Shown here piece after piece: positions 1-6,908 of a stretch of 36,807 nucleotides of DNA; the stretch's first letter is position 1; the number at the start of each line of letters is the position of its first letter. Both the position numbers and the translations under genes were made by a program. The notes beneath the pieces were generated by a model. The model worked only from the letters and a program-made list of their open reading frames with translations, was not told the DNA's origin and did not search any database. This DNA is from Brevibacterium sp. HMSC07C04. Its GTDB lineage: Bacteria; Actinomycetota; Actinomycetes; Actinomycetales; Brevibacteriaceae. Where the stretch lies: assembly GCF_001815905.1 (NCBI RefSeq), contig NZ_KV823277.1, positions 1 to 36,807 of the forward strand. The letters are read 5' to 3'.

Positions 1-22
1 GGCGGTGGAGAATTCCACCGCC
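1..22 (-). terminator. Inverted repeat at the window edge, possible terminator of the moxR operon
   Basis: A perfect 9-bp inverted repeat (GGCGGTGGA, 4-base loop GAAT, TCCACCGCC) lies about 80 bases past the stop of the minus-strand transglutaminase gene. Its position suits a terminator of that operon or a bidirectional terminator with a gene outside the window. The sequence beyond base 1 is not available, so a T-tract cannot be judged. I see no supportable gene in bases 1-101. Confidence 0.4.
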
Positions 23-101
23 GCCGGCGCTTTCGGCAGTTCCCGTGCTGGGCAGCCGACCCGGCTGAAACTGCCTGCCCGCAGTCATAGCGGACGCTGT
101 C

Positions 102-2381
102 CTATTTTCGTCTGTGGAACACGCTCGCAGGCAGAACGGTCTTCACTGCACGCTGCAGCCGGGGCAGACGGCCGAAGAGCTCGCTGCGAACATCGAGAGC
201 CAGACCGCGGCTGTCATCTGCCCTGAGGCTGATGTCGGCGTTGCCGTAGCGCTGAGCGTCCGATGCCTGCGCGGCGCTTTCGAGTTCCGCCGCACTTTCG
301 GGAGCGTGCTCAGCCAGAGCGGAGGCGGCAGCCGGTGCCGTCATCGACGAGCGGATGGGAAGCCCGGCATCGGCGGCGGTCGCGGTGATCTCGTCCCACA
401 GTCCGACAGCCCCAGCCCTGAGCCGGCGACGTCGCTGGGCAGAGCGGACGATCACGGGCAGAAGCAGGAACGCAAGGACCACCGCAGCGGCAAGCGTCAG
501 CCACACCCACGGCGGAACGTCAGCGGCGGCGTCAGCGGCTCCGGGGTCTGAAGAATCGGATTCCTCATCCTCTGCACCACCGGCGTCGTCAGTTTCTTCC
601 GGAGTCGGTTCCGGACTTTCGGATGTGGGCTCTTCCGTCGGCTCGGCATCCTCGGACTGCCCACTGGCGGTCGTCCAGGCGGGGATCTCACCAACGGGAC
701 CGCCGGGGGTCGGTTCGAAGCGAACCCAGCCGATGTCGTCGAAGAACAGCTCCGGCCAAGCGTGGGCCTGGGCAAAAGTCACCTGGTACTGGCCGTCACC
801 TGTTTCTGTGCCGGCGGTGAAGCCCACACCAATCCGCGTGGGGATGCCCAGCGAGCGGGTCATAGAGGCCATGGCAGCTGAGAACTGGACGCAGTAGCCC
901 TTCTTCTGGCGCATGAAATCCGCCAGTGCTGAACTGGAGGCCTTCGTCGGAGCTTCGAGGGAGTAGGTGAAATCGCCGCTGTGGAAATACGCCTGAATGG
1001 CGGCAGCCTTAGCCCACTGCGATTCTGCGTCCTTCGTGAGCTCTCGCGCCTTGTCGGTGATGTCCGCAGGAACGTCGTTCGGCAGCTGAGTGTATTTCTG
1101 ATCAGCCGAACGCCCCGCATCGGCGCCGGCGTCATCGAGTTCCTTCGCAGTCGGCTGCACGGAAAGGTAGTCAACCGAATAGCTCAGTCCCCGCGATGTC
1201 ACGCCGCTGCCTACGATCGTGAGCGTCTTCGGGTCGTACAGCCACTGTGGGCCGGCGCTGTGGGTTTGTGTGGGAGCGAAGGGAGCCGGCAGATAGGCCT
1301 GGTCGAGATTGCCGATCGAGAACTCGGCGCTCTGCTGAGCGCCTGCTGGGGCGTGCTTCCGTGCATTGGCCAAGCCGCCGTCGGCAGTGCGCGACCTGCT
1401 CAGCGGGAACTCAGCTGGCTTCCACACTTCGCCGTCGAACTCACTGACCGAAGTCAGGCGGATGGGTTCGACACCGCCGGGGTCAGTGGTCGTGTAGGTG
1501 AACACCGGGTCATCTGACGGGTTCTGCAGATCCTTGCGGAGGGTGAGGAACGGATTGATGATCGTGAGATCTTCAGTGCGCTCACTGGAGTAGTGGGGAG
1601 TTGCGGTGATCGCCGGCAGCACGGTGGGCAGACCGATGCCCAACACGAGAGCCAGAGCACCGGCCAGCAGAGCAGTCCCGGGAAACCGGCGCAGGCCGTT
1701 TCTGGCCCAGGTGACAACTGTGCCGCGCTGGCGAAGGGCCCCGGCTCCAGGCCTAGTGGCGGCCGTGTGCTTATCATTGCCGACAGCCGACTCTTCGCTG
1801 CCGGGCGCTCTGAACACCGAACTCGCATACTCCGTCAGAAGAACCGTGATGAACGCGGCGCTGATCGCTGCCATGTGGACCGGCTTGGTGTGCACCGAAG
1901 CGAAGTACACGGGAAAAGCCCACACCGTCAGCAGCAGAAGTGCCGGCGCCTTCGATACGCGAAGGTCGGACACCAGGCCGTCGACTATTAGGGCCAGGAA
2001 GCCGAAGCCCAGAGTGAAGATTGTGATGAGCCCGCCGGTGATGGCCAGCGGAATCTGCTTGGTGGCCACGTCCTCGAAGCCTGCGCTGACCGACGACACG
2101 AGCGCCGAAATCGACGACGGGCCCGGAATGAAGCCGAGCGTGAGCGACTCGGGTACGCAGATGAGGAGCACGGCGAAGCTTGCCGCGAGGAACTGAACGA
2201 GGACCGCCAGCCCGGACTCGGAGACCTTCCGGACCATGCGGGCCAGCCAGCCGACGAACAGGGTGATGCCGATGACCGAGATGACCGGCACAAGAAGCTC
2301 AAGCCCGGAGAACATGGCGGTCGTGGCGTAGGCTGCCAGCGACAGCGCGGCAAACAGAAGAAGGGAGCGGACCATCTGCAT
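102..2381 (-). CDS. Membrane transglutaminase-like protein (TgpA/DUF3488 type)
   Basis: A 759-residue membrane protein with a transglutaminase-fold domain outside the membrane. Several N-terminal hydrophobic segments span roughly residues 1-240. The catalytic core has Cys497 (motif KKGYCVQFSAAM) and His540 (AHAWPEL). The third triad position, in RFEPTPG, is Glu556 where many family members have Asp. A long Asp/Glu/Ser/Pro-rich linker follows, then one membrane helix near residue 625 (WVWLTLAAAVVLAFLLLP) and a basic cytoplasmic tail. The start is the ATG with AAGGAGGGG seven bases upstream; it overlaps the DUF58 stop by 4 bp (ATGA), so translation is probably coupled. The MoxR-DUF58-transglutaminase trio is a recurrent module. 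The substrate is unknown; a cell-envelope role is inferred from topology and from the adjacent dcw cluster. Confidence 0.85.
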   Translation of the reverse strand: MQMVRSLLLFAALSLAAYATTAMFSGLELLVPVISVIGITLFVGWLARMVRKVSESGLAVLVQFLAASFAVLLICVPESLTLGFIPGPSSISALVSSVSAGFEDVATKQIPLAITGGLITIFTLGFGFLALIVDGLVSDLRVSKAPALLLLTVWAFPVYFASVHTKPVHMAAISAAFITVLLTEYASSVFRAPGSEESAVGNDKHTAATRPGAGALRQRGTVVTWARNGLRRFPGTALLAGALALVLGIGLPTVLPAITATPHYSSERTEDLTIINPFLTLRKDLQNPSDDPVFTYTTTDPGGVEPIRLTSVSEFDGEVWKPAEFPLSRSRTADGGLANARKHAPAGAQQSAEFSIGNLDQAYLPAPFAPTQTHSAGPQWLYDPKTLTIVGSGVTSRGLSYSVDYLSVQPTAKELDDAGADAGRSADQKYTQLPNDVPADITDKARELTKDAESQWAKAAAIQAYFHSGDFTYSLEAPTKASSSALADFMRQKKGYCVQFSAAMASMTRSLGIPTRIGVGFTAGTETGDGQYQVTFAQAHAWPELFFDDIGWVRFEPTPGGPVGEIPAWTTASGQSEDAEPTEEPTSESPEPTPEETDDAGGAEDEESDSSDPGAADAAADVPPWVWLTLAAAVVLAFLLLPVIVRSAQRRRRLRAGAVGLWDEITATAADAGLPIRSSMTAPAAASALAEHAPESAAELESAAQASDAQRYGNADISLRADDSRGLALDVRSELFGRLPRLQRAVKTVLPASVFHRRK

Positions 2382-3502
2382 CAGCGTCCCCTCCTTGCCG
2401 TCAGCGACCACTGAGCAGGCAGAACCGGTTCGTCTGCACCGCTGTAGACGGCAGCCGAATCGGCAGCCCACACGTGGGCGCGCGCGGGAATGTTCACGTT
2501 GACGCTGCCGCGGCTGGCACACACGACGACGGTCTCGACGTTCTGCGGAAGGCGCACGCTCCCGGGCACACTGCGACCATCCGCCTGGGCGATCGCCAGC
2601 TCGGCGTGCGGCAGGTCCAGCGAGCGGGCTTCAATCTGAATGTCCTCATCTCCGCACAGCAGGCGAACGTCATAGCCGGCGGCGAAGTATGCGCGCACTG
2701 CCGCGGCAGCGGCGGCTGCGAGCGTTTCGAACTGTGTGCCGGCCTCGGTCTGGGCGGACGACGGCTGAACGCCTCCGTCGAGGACGACGATCGCGGTGGC
2801 GTGTTCCTCTTCTGCTTCTTGGCGGACCGCAAGCTCACCCAGGCGGGCGGTGGTCTTCCAGTGGATGTATCGCAGATCGTCCCCGGGTGCGTATTCGCGA
2901 GTGAAGTAGTCGCGGGTTCCCCTCCCGCGTGAGACCCGGTCGCTCGATACGCGCGATAGGTGGGCTGAGAGGGACTGCGGAATCCCGACCGGCGCTTCAG
3001 CCGGTGCTGCGGCAACATCGAGTGAGCCGGGAACCGCGCGCAGTGCCGCAGTCAGACCAAAGGGTCCGCTGACAGCTGCCGAGAGCTTCTCGACCCCGGT
3101 CATTCCACGGTGAGTGGGAACGAAAACCGCCTGTACATCTGCATATCCCCGCGGCGGCAGGGCGCCGATGTGTGCGTTCTGATCGGTGCCGAATCCGGGT
3201 TTTGAGTGCAAGGTCAGATCAAAGGGCAGCAGGGGAGCGGGCAGGCGATTCGCCGCACGCACCGTGACGACGAGCTCGTCGCCGACCCTGGTGATTGCGG
3301 TGCCGTCCAGGGTCGGCGCGTCAGCCACCAGCTGTGCACTCAGCTGAGAACTGGTGATCAGAGCCGCCAGCAGGCTGAAGGCGACGAGGCCTATGAACAC
3401 AATGCCCACGGGAAGAAGGCCCGGGAAGCCGAACCGGTAGGCCGCGATGATGAGCGCTGAGCCGAGGATGATGAAGACCCAGCCGGAGGTGTTGATCCTC
3501 AT
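2381..3502 (-). CDS. DUF58 domain protein
   Basis: A 373-residue protein with two adjacent hydrophobic segments near the N-terminus (residues about 8-48), then a soluble part. The DUF58 signature is clear: RGRGTRDYFTREYAPGDDLR followed by YIHWKTTARLGELAVRQ. This matches the family pattern REYxPGDDxRxIxWKxxAR, associated with a von Willebrand A-like fold. DUF58 proteins are typically encoded beside MoxR ATPases and are thought to be their partners; the molecular function is not established. The start codon overlaps the moxR stop by 4 bp and the stop overlaps the transglutaminase start by 4 bp, so the three genes form one translationally coupled operon. Confidence 0.88.
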   Translation of the reverse strand: MRINTSGWVFIILGSALIIAAYRFGFPGLLPVGIVFIGLVAFSLLAALITSSQLSAQLVADAPTLDGTAITRVGDELVVTVRAANRLPAPLLPFDLTLHSKPGFGTDQNAHIGALPPRGYADVQAVFVPTHRGMTGVEKLSAAVSGPFGLTAALRAVPGSLDVAAAPAEAPVGIPQSLSAHLSRVSSDRVSRGRGTRDYFTREYAPGDDLRYIHWKTTARLGELAVRQEAEEEHATAIVVLDGGVQPSSAQTEAGTQFETLAAAAAAAVRAYFAAGYDVRLLCGDEDIQIEARSLDLPHAELAIAQADGRSVPGSVRLPQNVETVVVCASRGSVNVNIPARAHVWAADSAAVYSGADEPVLPAQWSLTARRGR

Positions 3503-4461
3503 GCCGAAACCGGCACCCTCCTGACGACGTCGGCCACAAGCTGCTCGGCGACATCGGGGGAGTCGGAGTCCTGGGGAATAACGCGGTGGGAAAGGACTGG
3601 GACAGCCATAACCTGCACGTCGTGCGGTGTGACATAGCCACGGCCCTCGAGAACGGCATTGGCCTGCGCGGCACGCAGCAGAGCCACCGATCCTCGCGGT
3701 GAAACGCCCATGCGGATAGAGGCGTCGCTGCGGGTCTCAACAACCAGGCTCACTATGTAAGTGCGAAGTTCGTCGGTCGCCGGGAGGGCCGCCACCGCCG
3801 TGCGAAGGGCCGTGAGCTCTTCTGTGGTGGTTACTGGCGAAAGCCGGTCGAGCGGATCCGGGCCCACGTGGGAGCCGAGCATCGAAACTTCGTCGGCCAA
3901 CGAGGGATAGCCCACGGAGGTGCGCATGAGGAAGCGGTCGCGCTGGGCTTCCGGAAGTGCGTAGGTGCCCTCCATTTCAATGGGGTTCTGGGTTGCGACA
4001 ACCATAAACGGATCAGGCATGAGGTACGTGGTCCCGTCGATTGTCGCCTGAGATTCGGCCATGGCTTCCAGAAGGGCTGACTGCGTTTTGGGGGAGGCGC
4101 GGTTGATTTCGTCGGCGATGACGATGTTGGAGAAGATCGGCCCGGCTCGAAACTCGAAGTGGCGAGTCTCCTGGTTGAACAGATTGACGCCCAGAACGTC
4201 CGAGGGCAGCAGGTCCGGGGTGAACTGGATGCGTCGAACGGTGCCGCCCACAGAGCGGCTGAGCGCTTTGGCCAGCAGGGTTTTGCCTACGCCGGGAACG
4301 TCTTCCAGCAGAAGATGACCGCCCGCAAAAAGCGATGTGATTGCCAGGCGGACGGTATCGGCTTTGCCGTCGAGTACCGAACTCACCGCGTGAGTCAGTC
4401 GCGAGGCGACTTCTCCGTAGTGCTGAATTGCTTCGGGCGAAGGTGTCGTCATAGGCACCAT
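3499..4461 (-). CDS. MoxR family AAA+ ATPase
   Basis: A 320-residue AAA+ ATPase of the MoxR group, chaperone-like ATPases that remodel or activate partner proteins. Visible motifs are Walker A (EDVPGVGKTLLAKAL), Walker B (IVIADEINRASPKTQSALLEAM, first part) and the sensor region ATQNPIEMEGTYALPEAQRD. The family length is about 310-350. The open frame continues upstream without a convincing start. I chose ATG 4461 because a GTGGGG stretch sits about 5 bases before it; ATG 4452 (MTTPSPEAI) is an alternative. It is the first gene of the coupled MoxR-DUF58-transglutaminase operon and is transcribed divergently from mraZ. Its upstream region is packed with TGGGN boxes. Confidence 0.88.
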   Translation of the reverse strand: MVPMTTPSPEAIQHYGEVASRLTHAVSSVLDGKADTVRLAITSLFAGGHLLLEDVPGVGKTLLAKALSRSVGGTVRRIQFTPDLLPSDVLGVNLFNQETRHFEFRAGPIFSNIVIADEINRASPKTQSALLEAMAESQATIDGTTYLMPDPFMVVATQNPIEMEGTYALPEAQRDRFLMRTSVGYPSLADEVSMLGSHVGPDPLDRLSPVTTTEELTALRTAVAALPATDELRTYIVSLVVETRSDASIRMGVSPRGSVALLRAAQANAVLEGRGYVTPHDVQVMAVPVLSHRVIPQDSDSPDVAEQLVADVVRRVPVSA

Positions 4462-4478
4462 TCTGCCCCACACCCTGG

Positions 4479-4549
4479 GCCCACTCCACTTTGCTCCCCA
4501 CTTTCTCCCACTGGTCACTCCACTTTCCTCCCCACGCGCCCCCACTTTC
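4479..4549 (-). promoter_or_regulatory. Array of TGGGN boxes upstream of moxR
   Basis: Read on the minus strand, six boxes lie in a row: TGGGG (4544-4540), TGGGG (4534-4530), TGGAG (4522-4518), TGGGA (4510-4506), TGGGG (4500-4496) and TGGAG (4488-4484). Spacers are 5, 7, 7, 5 and 7 bases, giving centre distances of 10 or 12 bp and a 22-bp higher-order unit in which the AAAGTGG core recurs. TGGGN repeats with 5-base spacers are the known binding pattern of E. coli MraZ. The array ends about 20 bases before the moxR start. Binding by MraZ is inference. Confidence 0.6.
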
Positions 4550-4607
4550 CTCCTCAGAGGCCTAAGCGGGGCTGTTCTGGTGGGCATTTCGGTGGGGCTG
4601 ACCGCCG

Positions 4608-4717
4608 TTGGGCCCAGGTTGGAAGCGTTTTCGGGCCCTGGCGGCCGACTCGCCCCACTTTCTACCACCGCTGTGACCAGGCAAAATACTGGGCCTAGGT
4701 CCAATTTTGGGCCCTGG
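4608..4717. repeat. GGGCCC palindromes in the moxR-mraZ intergenic region
   Basis: GGGCCC occurs at 4610-4615, 4633-4638 and 4709-4714, with a further copy at 4477-4482 at the edge of the moxR-side array. Two copies share a longer context: TTTTCGGGCCCTGG (4628-4641) and TTTTGGGCCCTGG (4705-4717). A related near-palindrome GGGCCTAGGTCC is at 4691-4702. These lie between the two box arrays and have no coding explanation. Function is unknown. Confidence 0.45.
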
Positions 4718-4728
4718 GGAGGACATGG

Positions 4729-4753
4729 TGGGGGAAAGTGGAGTATAGTGGGG
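4729..4753 (+). promoter_or_regulatory. MraZ-type operator: three TGGNN boxes with 5-base spacers
   Basis: TGGGG (4729-4733), five bases, TGGAG (4739-4743), five bases, TGGGG (4749-4753). The 10-bp period and box sequence match the TGGGN-N5 direct repeats recognised by E. coli MraZ upstream of its own gene. A further GTGG at 4768-4771 is in the same 10-bp phase after one skipped turn. The array overlaps the likely -10 element, which fits repression of mraZ and the downstream dcw genes by MraZ. Confidence 0.7.
4744..4749 (+). promoter_or_regulatory. Candidate -10 element of the mraZ/dcw promoter
   Basis: TATAGT lies 43 bases upstream of the mraZ start and fits the actinobacterial -10 pattern TAnnnT. 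It sits between operator boxes two and three. I see no good -35 at 16-19 bases upstream, which is common in this group. Transcription would start near 4756, giving a leader of about 37 bases containing the GAAAGGGG ribosome binding site. Confidence 0.5.
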
Positions 4754-4792
4754 CGCATCGGAGTCATGTGGCTTCGAAAGGGGTGAGACGAC

Positions 4793-5224
4793 ATGTTCCT
4801 CGGCACGCATAATCAGCGGCTCGATGACAAAGGTCGTCTTCTCCTGCCCGCAAAGTTCCGTGAGGAACTGGCCGGAGGTCTGGTCATCACCCGTGGTCAA
4901 GAGCGCTGTCTCACCCTGTTCTCGACCCGGGAGTTCGAAACCGTCCACGAGCAGCTTCGCGCCGCTCCCATGACGAGCAAGGACGCCAGGGACTACCTCC
5001 GCGTGTTTCTTTCCGGGGCTTCGGCTGAGCAGCCGGACAAGCAGGGGCGGTTCACCATTCCGCAGATCCTGCGCCGGTACGCATCACTTGACCGCGATGT
5101 CGCAGTGATCGGCATGGGAAACCGTGCTGAGATCTGGGATTCAGCTCTGTGGGAGGAGTACCTCGCACAGACCGAGCAGGGATTCGCCGACCGAACCGAC
5201 GAGGTGATTCCCGGAGTTTTCTGA
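4793..5224 (+). CDS. mraZ: Transcriptional regulator MraZ
   Basis: A 143-residue protein, the usual MraZ length. It has the two SpoVT/AbrB-like half domains, each with its DxxGR core: [17 protein letters not shown] near residue 11 and [16 protein letters not shown] near residue 83. MraZ forms ring-shaped oligomers and binds direct repeats upstream of its own operon, regulating division and wall genes. The start ATG follows GAAAGGGGTGAG at a good distance. It is the first gene of the dcw cluster and is preceded by a three-box operator, so autoregulation is likely. A gap of 159 bases with inverted repeats separates it from rsmH. Confidence 0.95.
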   Translation: MFLGTHNQRLDDKGRLLLPAKFREELAGGLVITRGQERCLTLFSTREFETVHEQLRAAPMTSKDARDYLRVFLSGASAEQPDKQGRFTIPQILRRYASLDRDVAVIGMGNRAEIWDSALWEEYLAQTEQGFADRTDEVIPGVF

Positions 5225-5259
5225 TTGTTGGTCCGAAGACTCCGTCCGACCGAACACAG

Positions 5260-5290
5260 GGTTTTGGAATACTTCCCCGATTCCAAAGCC
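5260..5290 (+). other. Inverted repeat in the mraZ-rsmH gap
   Basis: GGTTTTGGAAT (5260-5270) and ATTCCAAAGCC (5280-5290) can form an 11-bp stem with one G-T pair and a 9-base loop. A second, shorter pair GGAAGT/ACTTCC follows at about 5292-5311, and ACTTCCCCG is repeated in the first loop and just downstream. No T-tract follows, so this looks more like leader RNA structure or a partial attenuator than a simple terminator. No gene is visible in this gap. Confidence 0.4.
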
Positions 5291-5383
5291 AGGAAGTCCT
5301 GACACACTTCCCCGGTGCCAGGGCACGGCCGGACGGGGTCTTAGGTTCAACAGCCGCGAAGAATGAGAAGAAGGAGGATGACA

Positions 5384-6355
5384 ATGAGCGTCTACCCGCA
5401 CGTACCCGTCCTCCTGGACAGGTGCGTTCAGCTGCTGACCGTGGGCATCGAAGCCGTCATCGAAGCCGGGGACACCCCCGTTGTTGCGGACATGACGCTC
5501 GGCATGGGCGGTCATTCAGAAGGTGTGCTCGAATCCAGCGACGACGTGCATGTCATCGGCATCGACAGAGATCCCGAAGCTATCGCCATTGCAAGCAGCA
5601 GGCTTCAGCGCTTCGGCAAGCGCTTTACGCCGGTGCACGCGCGTGACGACGAACTCGGTGCGATCCTTGCGCAGCGCGGCGTGCGCTTAGCTGGGGTCCT
5701 CTTCGATCTCGGTGTGAGCTCACTGCAGCTCGATGACGACGACCGCGGCTTCAGCTATTCGCGCGCAACCGCACTCGATATGCGGATGAACGCAGAAGAC
5801 GCCCTGACAGCGGCAGACATCCTCAATACCTACCCCCAGGCGGAACTGGCTCGCATCATCTCCGAGTACGGCGAGGAGCGCTGGGCTGACAAGATCGCCT
5901 CTGTCATCGTCGAAGACCGCCAGAAACGGCCGTGGGAAACCACCGACCAGCTGGCAGAAATGCTGCAGCGGGTCATTCCCGAACCCAAAGGGCAGCGCAG
6001 ACGCTCGCACCCAGCCAAACGGACGTTCCAAGCACTGCGCATTGAAGTCAATGCGGAGCTGGACATTCTTCGCTCCGCCCTCCCGCAGGCCCTCGAAGGC
6101 CTGCACGTGGGCGGAACCGCGGTCGTCGAGTCCTACCAGTCCCTCGAAGACACCATCGTCAAGAAGCTCTTCCGGGCCGGCACCGTCAGTGCGGCACCTC
6201 CGGAATTGCCCGTCGTGCCCGAACACCTGCAGCCCTGGCTGAAAGACCTGACCAGGGGAGCAGACAAAGCCGACGCAGAAGAAATCGAGACCAACCCGCG
6301 CGCAGCGAGTGTGCGCCTGAGGGCAGTGCAGAAGACAAAGGAGAAGCCGCAATGA
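5384..6355 (+). CDS. rsmH: 16S rRNA (cytosine-1402-N4)-methyltransferase RsmH
   Basis: A 323-residue enzyme of the RsmH (MraW) family, which uses S-adenosylmethionine to methylate N4 of C1402 in 16S rRNA. Visible motifs: the SAM-binding stretch ADMTLGMGGHSEGVL, FDLGVSSLQLDDDDRGFSY with the following DMRMN, and the C-terminal HPAKRTFQALRIEVN. I chose ATG 5384 (MSVYPHVPVLL) because AAGGAGG lies six bases upstream; the ATGs at 5363 and 5378 lie before or at the end of that site. Its stop overlaps the ftsL start by 4 bp, so the two are coupled. This position after mraZ is conserved across bacteria. Confidence 0.96.
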   Translation: MSVYPHVPVLLDRCVQLLTVGIEAVIEAGDTPVVADMTLGMGGHSEGVLESSDDVHVIGIDRDPEAIAIASSRLQRFGKRFTPVHARDDELGAILAQRGVRLAGVLFDLGVSSLQLDDDDRGFSYSRATALDMRMNAEDALTAADILNTYPQAELARIISEYGEERWADKIASVIVEDRQKRPWETTDQLAEMLQRVIPEPKGQRRRSHPAKRTFQALRIEVNAELDILRSALPQALEGLHVGGTAVVESYQSLEDTIVKKLFRAGTVSAAPPELPVVPEHLQPWLKDLTRGADKADAEEIETNPRAASVRLRAVQKTKEKPQ

Positions 6356-6900
6356 GCCACGCAGTCAAAACGGCCGCTCCCCGAAGTCGCCCGCAGAAGC
6401 AAACAGAGCAGAGCAAACCGAAGCTGCGCCTCGTCGTACCGGAAATTGCTGAAGCTCGGTCCTCTTTTTCTCTGCTGTGCGTAGCCACCATCGTGGTGGG
6501 GCTGGCACTCATTCTGGTGACGAACATCTTCATCAACCACAGCACCTACCGCGTGCAGGAGCTCAGCACCGAACGCGACAAGCTGACGGATGACCGCGAC
6601 CGCCTCGCTGAAGACCTCTCGTACCGGATGAGCCCGCAGAACATCGAAGACTCAGCGAAAGCTCAGGGTCTGAAGCCCGCAGCATCCATTAAGTTCATCC
6701 GCGAAGATGGCACAATAGTCGATGCCCCACAGGGCGAGGACAAAGCGCCCGACGGCAATGTCCCGGGGCCTCGCAAAGACGCCCGCGACGACATCAAACC
6801 GAACCTGAAATCCGACGAGCGGCTGCCGGTAGTCGGCGGCAGCAGCGGAGCGCTCAACCCGCCGAAGCTCCAAGAGCCAAACGAACAGGCCGACAAGTAA
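6352..6900 (+). CDS. ftsL: Cell division protein FtsL-like
   Basis: A 182-residue bitopic membrane protein: a basic cytoplasmic N-terminus (about 40 residues), one hydrophobic segment (CVATIVVGLALILVTNIFIN, residues about 43-62), then a heptad-like coiled coil (VQELSTERDKLTDDRDRLAE). The C-terminal half, from about residue 120, is rich in Pro, Asp, Gly and Lys and looks disordered. FtsL acts in the divisome with the FtsQ and FtsB/DivIC proteins to activate FtsW-FtsI. Sequence similarity in this family is low; the assignment rests on topology, coiled coil and position between rsmH and ftsI. It is longer than the E. coli protein because of the extra tail. Confidence 0.85.
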   Translation: MSHAVKTAAPRSRPQKQTEQSKPKLRLVVPEIAEARSSFSLLCVATIVVGLALILVTNIFINHSTYRVQELSTERDKLTDDRDRLAEDLSYRMSPQNIEDSAKAQGLKPAASIKFIREDGTIVDAPQGEDKAPDGNVPGPRKDARDDIKPNLKSDERLPVVGGSSGALNPPKLQEPNEQADK

Positions 6901-6908
6901 GGGAAACT

